The notes under the pieces were generated by a model. It saw nothing but the letters and a program-made list of their open reading frames with translations, did not search any database and was not told the DNA's origin. Made by a program: the position numbers and the translations under genes. DNA of 64,000 nucleotides, from the NCBI RefSeq assembly GCF_009730915.1, contig NC_052487.1:744001-808000 (forward strand), read 5' to 3'. Each line of letters begins with the position of its first letter. The stretch's first letter is position 1. Positions 58,186 to 64,000 of this stretch are shown here, one piece after another. The stretch comes from Dioscorea cayenensis subsp. rotundata. Lineage: Eukaryota; Streptophyta; Magnoliopsida; Dioscoreales; Dioscoreaceae.

Positions 58186-61100
58186 TCAACCGTCCAGGTT
58201 AGATCTCTGCACCTCATTTGCGATCTGAAACTTACCACCTTTGCCCACAAATGCCCCAATTTGTCTTTCCAGCTGAGATACAGAATCAAAACAGTTAGAA
58301 TGCAGCTTTCTACTTTTCGGTAAAATAAATACTTTGATGTTGCAAATCATGTATTGAGGAAATTAGGATGGGGGTTTTGAATACTTGTGATAATTGAATA
58401 TTTAATATCTTAACTTTTTCTACCAATATATTATATAAATTTGATATTTACTCTCTCGCCCTGTCTGTCTGTCTCTCTCCCTCTAATTGCTTAACCCCCT
58501 TATTATTAACAAAAAAAAATTACATCTACACAATATGCTAATTTGAGTGTGCAAATACTTTGTTGCTCATATATACCTGAGAGTTCTTCGCTTTCAACTT
58601 CTGAACGTCCTCAGCAAGGGAACCCACACTGCAACAGGGTAAGAAAAGGCATTTAGTAGAAATACCAAATTATCAAGCAAATGGAAATTAGCAACATGCA
58701 GCAGCTGCATAAAGATATAACTTAGAAGAGACCTCTGTTGTAGTTGGGAAAGAAGGGTCTGCAGTTCCCTCTCCCGACTAGTATTCGGAGCTTGAAAAGG
58801 CTGCTGAATCATATAATAGGTTCAATGTCAGTCCTAAACCAAACTGAAGCTTAAACACAAAGGTCTGCATGCTTTGGGTTCATATTAAAGCCTGACAAGA
58901 ACAGCATCCCAGTGATTAGTCCCAGACGGTTTGTTGGATAAATAAATCTACCTGCGATGTGTCACTGGTGCCCGCGTCCACACTAGGAGTTTCAGATTGC
59001 CGACCTGTGACACCAAGTCCAGAAAATTTATAGAATGTTTCAAGACATCCAACTAAAAGCACAAGTTCTTTCTAGAATATACATACTGGATGATTGTTCC
59101 ACACACTTGATCAACTTCACCAGTTGCTCCTGTGATAAACATTTTACAACTGACTAAAAAATGCACAAATATACTAAAAAACTAGACATTGTATGAAAGC
59201 AGTGTTATGTTATACCCTTTGCAATGCATTCTGCTGCAACAAAAAGTGCAGTGTGGGAAGCAGTGAGGCTGTATTTACAGGGTAGTTTGCTGCAACTCCA
59301 ACTTGGTTGCTGATAGAGTTTGTCACTGAAGCAACCTAAGAAAAGAGTGAAGTTACTTGCATATTGTATACTGTATGAAAATTGATAGCATGACCAGGCA
59401 TAACTTCTTAAATTAAAATGACAAATACAACTGGAAATAATATATATGAAAATTATTTCCTCGCCGATCTAGAATCACTAGATAAAACAATCTCAAATTG
59501 GTTAGTGTTCACAACATAGCTAGGCTTCCAAATACAAAAAAAAAAAAGAAGCCTATTCATAACTACAGAATTTTCTCTTGTAAAATTACCTTTGCATTGA
59601 CATCGGCTGATGTAACCTTGAAGCGCCCCTTCCGTTGGACAAGTCTTCCTTCCAAAGATTCTTCTTGCCCACTTGCTTTATTTGTAAGATAACTTTCAGT
59701 CTTAGCTATGATATGTGTGTGGGTGTGTGTGTTTACATGTGTATGTGTATCAAAATGAGTGATCATACCAGCCGCAAAATCTCTGATTTGGCGATACAAA
59801 AGTGGTCCACTATAATTCCTTTCATGCTGCTGTTTTTGATTTGAATCACCCCTTACAAGCAAAAGGCAAAAGAATTAGTAATCCTCAATATGATTCATTG
59901 CAAATCCAAAGAGACAATAATATACACTGAAATAACAAAGATGCAACAAAGCAACTCAAACACAGATAGAATCAGACTATAATTAAGTTTTTGTTTTTAA
60001 TCACTCAAAACAGTTGGATAAAAAGACATAGTATCAGCTTTTCACAAGTTCAAACAAAAAAAGTGAGGCATTTCATGCTTATGATTGGTTCAGATGTGAA
60101 CAAATGCTCTGCAAACACTTGAATATATATATCAATATTAAAAAAATAACTAGCAAGACATGAAGATTAATTACCTTCAACATTGCTCAATCACAAGTTT
60201 AACTTCAAATAAGAGGGCATTCATTTCGGGGGAAGAGGGAAATGGGAAAGTGGGAGAAGTGATATCACTTATGGTACTTCTAGTGTTCATTTGTCAGAAT
60301 GTGAGGATGAAACTAGAGAGTTCAGATGGGTCGACTTCTATGAGTTCAAAAAGAGCACGGGAAGTGGGGGAGGTTGGTTTTTATAAAATGGCTCACTTTC
60401 TCCCACTTTAGTAAAAAATTACTAAAGTGAGTTTAGTTCAAAATACTTTTGAAAAAAAAAAAACACTAGAAGCGGGGAAAGTCAAACCACTTCCCCCATT
60501 TCCTCCAAAATGAGCGCCCCTAAATAACCTAAAATGGGAGCAAAATGGCATCCACCTCAGCTATGTTATGAGCAAGTGTGCGCTACTAGAAGTCCAAAGT
60601 GGCAGTTACAAATAAATGGTGTGCAGATCAGACATTTGGAATAAGCTGTTTTGGACCAACACATTGTGTCCATAATTCCAGACGGATAACATCAACCATA
60701 TTCATAAAATCAGTCTACCCTACACAGTGGCTCCCATGAAGTCACAGAAGAATTGTTTGAGCCTGTATGAACTTTTCTATAATATAAATATATCTGAAAG
60801 TAGAAATTCATAAATGGGCAGATTGAATTTATCAAATCATGCTTCCCACTAATGGCCAGTGGCCTACCAGTATTACAAATGATAAATACTAACAATAATT
60901 TTACCACAGAATTATCATGAACATGAGAATTGCAATTAATTTTCCTTAGCCCACATGATCAAGCATTTGAAATTCAATACTGTCGAATGTGATCAAACAA
61001 ACAGAAAAAAAAAAAAAACAGAATCACATATAAAGCCATAAACATCATATAGTACATGTTAAAAGTGATAACAAACGCCACATTAAATTCTGCTTTTAAT

Positions 61101-64000
61101 ACTACAAATTACTACTGTTTTAAATCGTGCAAAATATTACTAATGACCTATGAAACCATGATTATTACCTTTCTACATCCCCAGCAATGTTACTTGAAGA
61201 TGAGTGAACAAGCTCTGGTACAAGTGAACCACTTGAGAATTTCTGACGTCCAAGAACATTTATGTTCTTGGGTACAGAATAACTTTTTCCCAAATTTTCA
61301 CCATTAACCTTTCTAGTTTCAAGATCTCCTACCTGTGATTGGTGCTGCTTTTGGGATATCGATTCTGAACTTAGGTGTAATGGATCCTTTAAATTAGGAC
61401 TGGTAGCATCAATATCATCCTCACAAACATCAAAACAAGCTCTGCATCAATTACAATATATACCCATTAGGAAAAAAATCATAGTCATACTATTAAATTG
61501 AAACTTCTGTAAGATACAAGCCTGAATTACTCTTGCTTATATCTACTACTTGCTCTTGGTCTTGCAAAGTGATAAAAATCCATACTTTATCCAGAATAAT
61601 GGCATGTCAACTGAATTCAGAAGTTAACCATTTTGTTTTATTACAAACAGCATAAATTACTAAGATGAAAATGTTACATAAGGAAATATACTCCAGATAA
61701 CATGTCAAAAAGACAGTTGCAGAAAGCAATAATAGCACCAAAAATAGTCACTACTACATTAACCTAACTGATTGCGAAAATGAAGAAGTCAATGACACCT
61801 TGAAGATAAAACTATAAAATATATATATATATATATACACACATATCACATTCGATAAATGACCTATGAGGAGATTCATTTCATTCAAATAAAGTTTGAA
61901 TTCAAATGAAGTTGTAAGTGCAACACTGGTCCCTTAACTAAGCACCTTTGGGGTCAAAATGGTCCCTAAACTCAAAAGTGGGTCACCTGGATCCAAGAAC
62001 TAAGATAAGTGTTCACAGGTAGTCCTTGAAACTTGGACCAATGCAGCACTTACACCTAAAGGTAAACATAATGTTCAAGCAGACAAGAATATTTTGAACC
62101 AAAACTTATCAACTTAGAGGCTTATTAATCAAGTCAAACTTGAAGCAAATTTAAAAACAAACCCACTAGATTGGCACTCTTTGCAGACCAAAATTTGAAA
62201 TTATCACATTACACAATACCACATAAACGGACAAAAACACAAATCTTGACAACTTTTAAACCTGAATGGCAACTAATAGTGTTGATGCATAATCTGCATC
62301 ACTAACTCCATCAGTTCACTTGCAAAATGCTAAATTTGTTATTGTGCTACAAGTCTAAAACAAGCACATTAAACTTATATATGTGTGCTTAAACGATTTA
62401 CCAGCATCTAATAAATTACAATTTTCAGACATACTTAAGCGCCTGAAGAGGGCGGCCAGAAAATGCCGAGGAGAACGGACCCTCCAAATCCTGAAGATCC
62501 TCCAATCCATCCTAAAGGAGAATTAAAAAAAGAGTATCAAAGTATCTAAACAAGAAATCTTAAATGGATAATTTGCATAAAATTGGAAGGAGAGTTTCAT
62601 GCAACCAGACAACAAACTAAGAAAAGAATACCTCCTTGGGAGTTGCACCATGATTCTCAGTTGTAGAGGACAAAGTTTGCCCTGCGCATATATAGCCATC
62701 ATAATCATCTGTAGAATCTTTTGACTTTTGCTTCTTATCAAGATCTTTCGTATGGATCTCATCAAGCTGAATAAAAGTAAAAAAAAAAAAAAACTGTGTT
62801 ACTTTCCTGAATCTTTTCTTAACATCGCCAAAAATGTATACCATATTAATTAAATCTTTTCACAAAATATAAATAAATACATAATCCTTACAAGTGCCGC
62901 TTGAGTTTTCAGGTCCTCAAGATTAAAATTCCATCCACTAATTCCTCGGATATATTCTTGCTAAAATGGCACAGAAAATACAATGTCATTTTGAAACAAA
63001 AGGGCGGAATGGCATCAATGTGAAGTAGAACAAGTGTTAAAGCTTACCTGTGACAAGTGCTCCTTATCTTCATAGATAGCCTGGTTCTGCAGAAGAAAAT
63101 TGGACTCTCTCCCCTATACCCAGGATATTTAACGCTTTAAGTGTCCCACATTCACTAATGTTATGATACAAATAAAATTGAATATAAACCTTTAGAGCTC
63201 TAAAACGATCACCAAGTGGAGCAAGACCATCAAGAATAGTCTTTTTTAAATATTCATTTGAGCGGGCCTGTTTAAAAAATGGATGCTTTAAAAGCTTTTC
63301 TGAGGCCGGACGTTTTTTTGGATCTTTCACTAGGCAAGCAGCCACCAATTCTCTAAAAGACTGAAACAGAATAGCACTTTCAAATTTATTATCTAGTATA
63401 TAATTTTTCATTACAAATTTCAAAACAAACAAGACAGACCTTTGAGAATCTCTTGTCTCTCTCATAGTCAAGACCTGGTGGTGCATTTTGTAAGGTCATA
63501 AGCAACACCTGCATGAAATATTTATCTTCAATATTGGAGATTAATAAAACATACAAAGAGGATGTTAGGAGAACGTCTTAACTGGCAAGGCATACCTTCA
63601 TCGGAGGATACTTCGAAAATGGTGCATGGCCATGTGCTAGTTCTAAAGCTGTAATACCAAACGACCATATATCTGCTCTGTTTACCACAAATACAAGTGG
63701 AAAAATGTTTGAAACTAGAAACCGGTATACAATTACAAAACTTGCAGTACAACAGGAAAGAAGAGCCTCAGATCATATAATTCGGCCACTTACTTAAAAT
63801 CGTATCCATGTAATTGCTGCATCACTTCAGGAGCCATCCTGTGAAACATAGAGCATTAACTTCAGTGTGATATTTGATAAATCAGAGCCGTAGTAGTAAA
63901 CCAAATGCATAAAGGAAGGGATACAAAATCAGAAATTCCAGGTTCAAGCAAATTCAAACTGCAAGATACAAGAGATGTACCAGCATGGAGTGCCAACAAA
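58186..64000 (-). CDS. STE20/GCK-type (FRAY-like) serine/threonine kinase, 3' eighteen exons, cut by the window edge
   Basis: Coding exons seen: 63981-64000, 63794-63838, 63596-63677, 63440-63508, 63190-63360, 63048-63113, 62892-62960, 62632-62766, 62435-62511, 61169-61441, 59769-59851, 59590-59675, 59216-59335, 59087-59129, 58952-59004, 58733-58803, 58577-58628 and 58186-58272. All are GT-AG and in phase, giving the last 533 residues. The first part holds the end of the activation loop (FVGTPCWMAPEVM), kinase subdomains IX-XI ([33 protein letters not shown]), then a long, mostly polar tail with a basic [14 protein letters not shown] motif, a conserved feature of the plant FRAY/OSR1-like STE20 kinases (BLUS1 relatives), and a coiled-coil-like C-terminus ([23 protein letters not shown]). 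The ATP-binding lobe lies beyond 64000. The cellular role is not deducible; relatives act in blue-light stomatal signalling and ion or growth control. Confidence 0.92.
60190..60530. mobile_element. MITE-like element in a kinase intron
   Basis: Inverted similar ends ('agggcattcatttcggggg' and, from the right, 'aggggcgctcattttggag') with G/A-rich arms reading 'aaatggg' and 'agtggg'. The flanks share AAATAA. It lies in the intron between exons 61169 and 59851. hAT-like by end sequence, not certain. Confidence 0.6.
61913..62057. mobile_element. Small foldback MITE in a kinase intron
   Basis: Ends 'taagtgcaacactggtcc' and, inverted, 'taagtgctgcattggtcc' form terminal inverted repeats around a ~145-bp element. 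It lies in the intron between 62435 and 61441. Probably MULE-like; target duplication not resolved. Confidence 0.6.

Noticed and set aside
60160-60411. 83-residue plus-strand open frame
   Set aside because: Falls within a MITE-like insertion in a kinase intron.

Overview
The window is plant nuclear DNA: intron-bearing genes, AT-rich spacers, TTG-free plant-type start contexts, and copia, L1-type LINE, SINE, hAT, Harbinger-like and MULE-like repeats. The gene set (PSPG-box glycosyltransferases, a PERK-type receptor kinase, RBX1, a GCK/FRAY-like STE20 kinase) is angiosperm. I lean to a non-grass monocot, but nothing here settles the species. I found no self-contained new system. The notable story is a young, heavily rearranged UDP-glycosyltransferase (UGT) cluster.

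Layout. 1014-3524 (minus) is a two-exon TRAF-type zinc-finger gene. About 5.3-45.9 kb is the cluster of UGT73-like (group D, intronless) genes and remnants: an intact divergent member at 5292-6731 (+); a member with one nonsense codon at 9353-10795 (+); an intact member at 11100-12569 (-); a C-terminal fragment at 16331-16706 (+); a member split by a copia element at 17038-23542 (-); an intact member at 32885-34318 (+); a decayed remnant at about 35.5-36.5 kb (+); and a member at 39579-41042 (+) whose last codons come from an inserted copia LTR. Between them lie a 2.0 kb solo LTR (13603-15614), a 5'-truncated L1 LINE (about 25.15-30.68 kb) carrying a hAT MITE, SINEs, MITEs and a small retroposed chimera.

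From 47.7 kb on the window holds ordinary single-copy genes: a PERK receptor kinase (47707-51451, minus), RBX1 (52705-57592, plus, five exons, 119 aa) head to head with it, and the 3' eighteen exons of a STE20/GCK kinase (58186 to beyond 64000, minus).

How it fits together. The UGTs past 9 kb fall into two types that differ clearly in the N-terminal acceptor half but are almost identical in the C-terminal sugar-donor half, and one gene has the N-half of one type with the tail and 3' flank of the other. Flanking blocks are also shared, in direct and inverted orientation. This points to repeated inverted duplication and gene conversion, followed by retroelement insertion into at least two UGT coding regions. 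The likely role is glucosylation of small specialised metabolites in the cytosol; acceptors cannot be read from the sequence.
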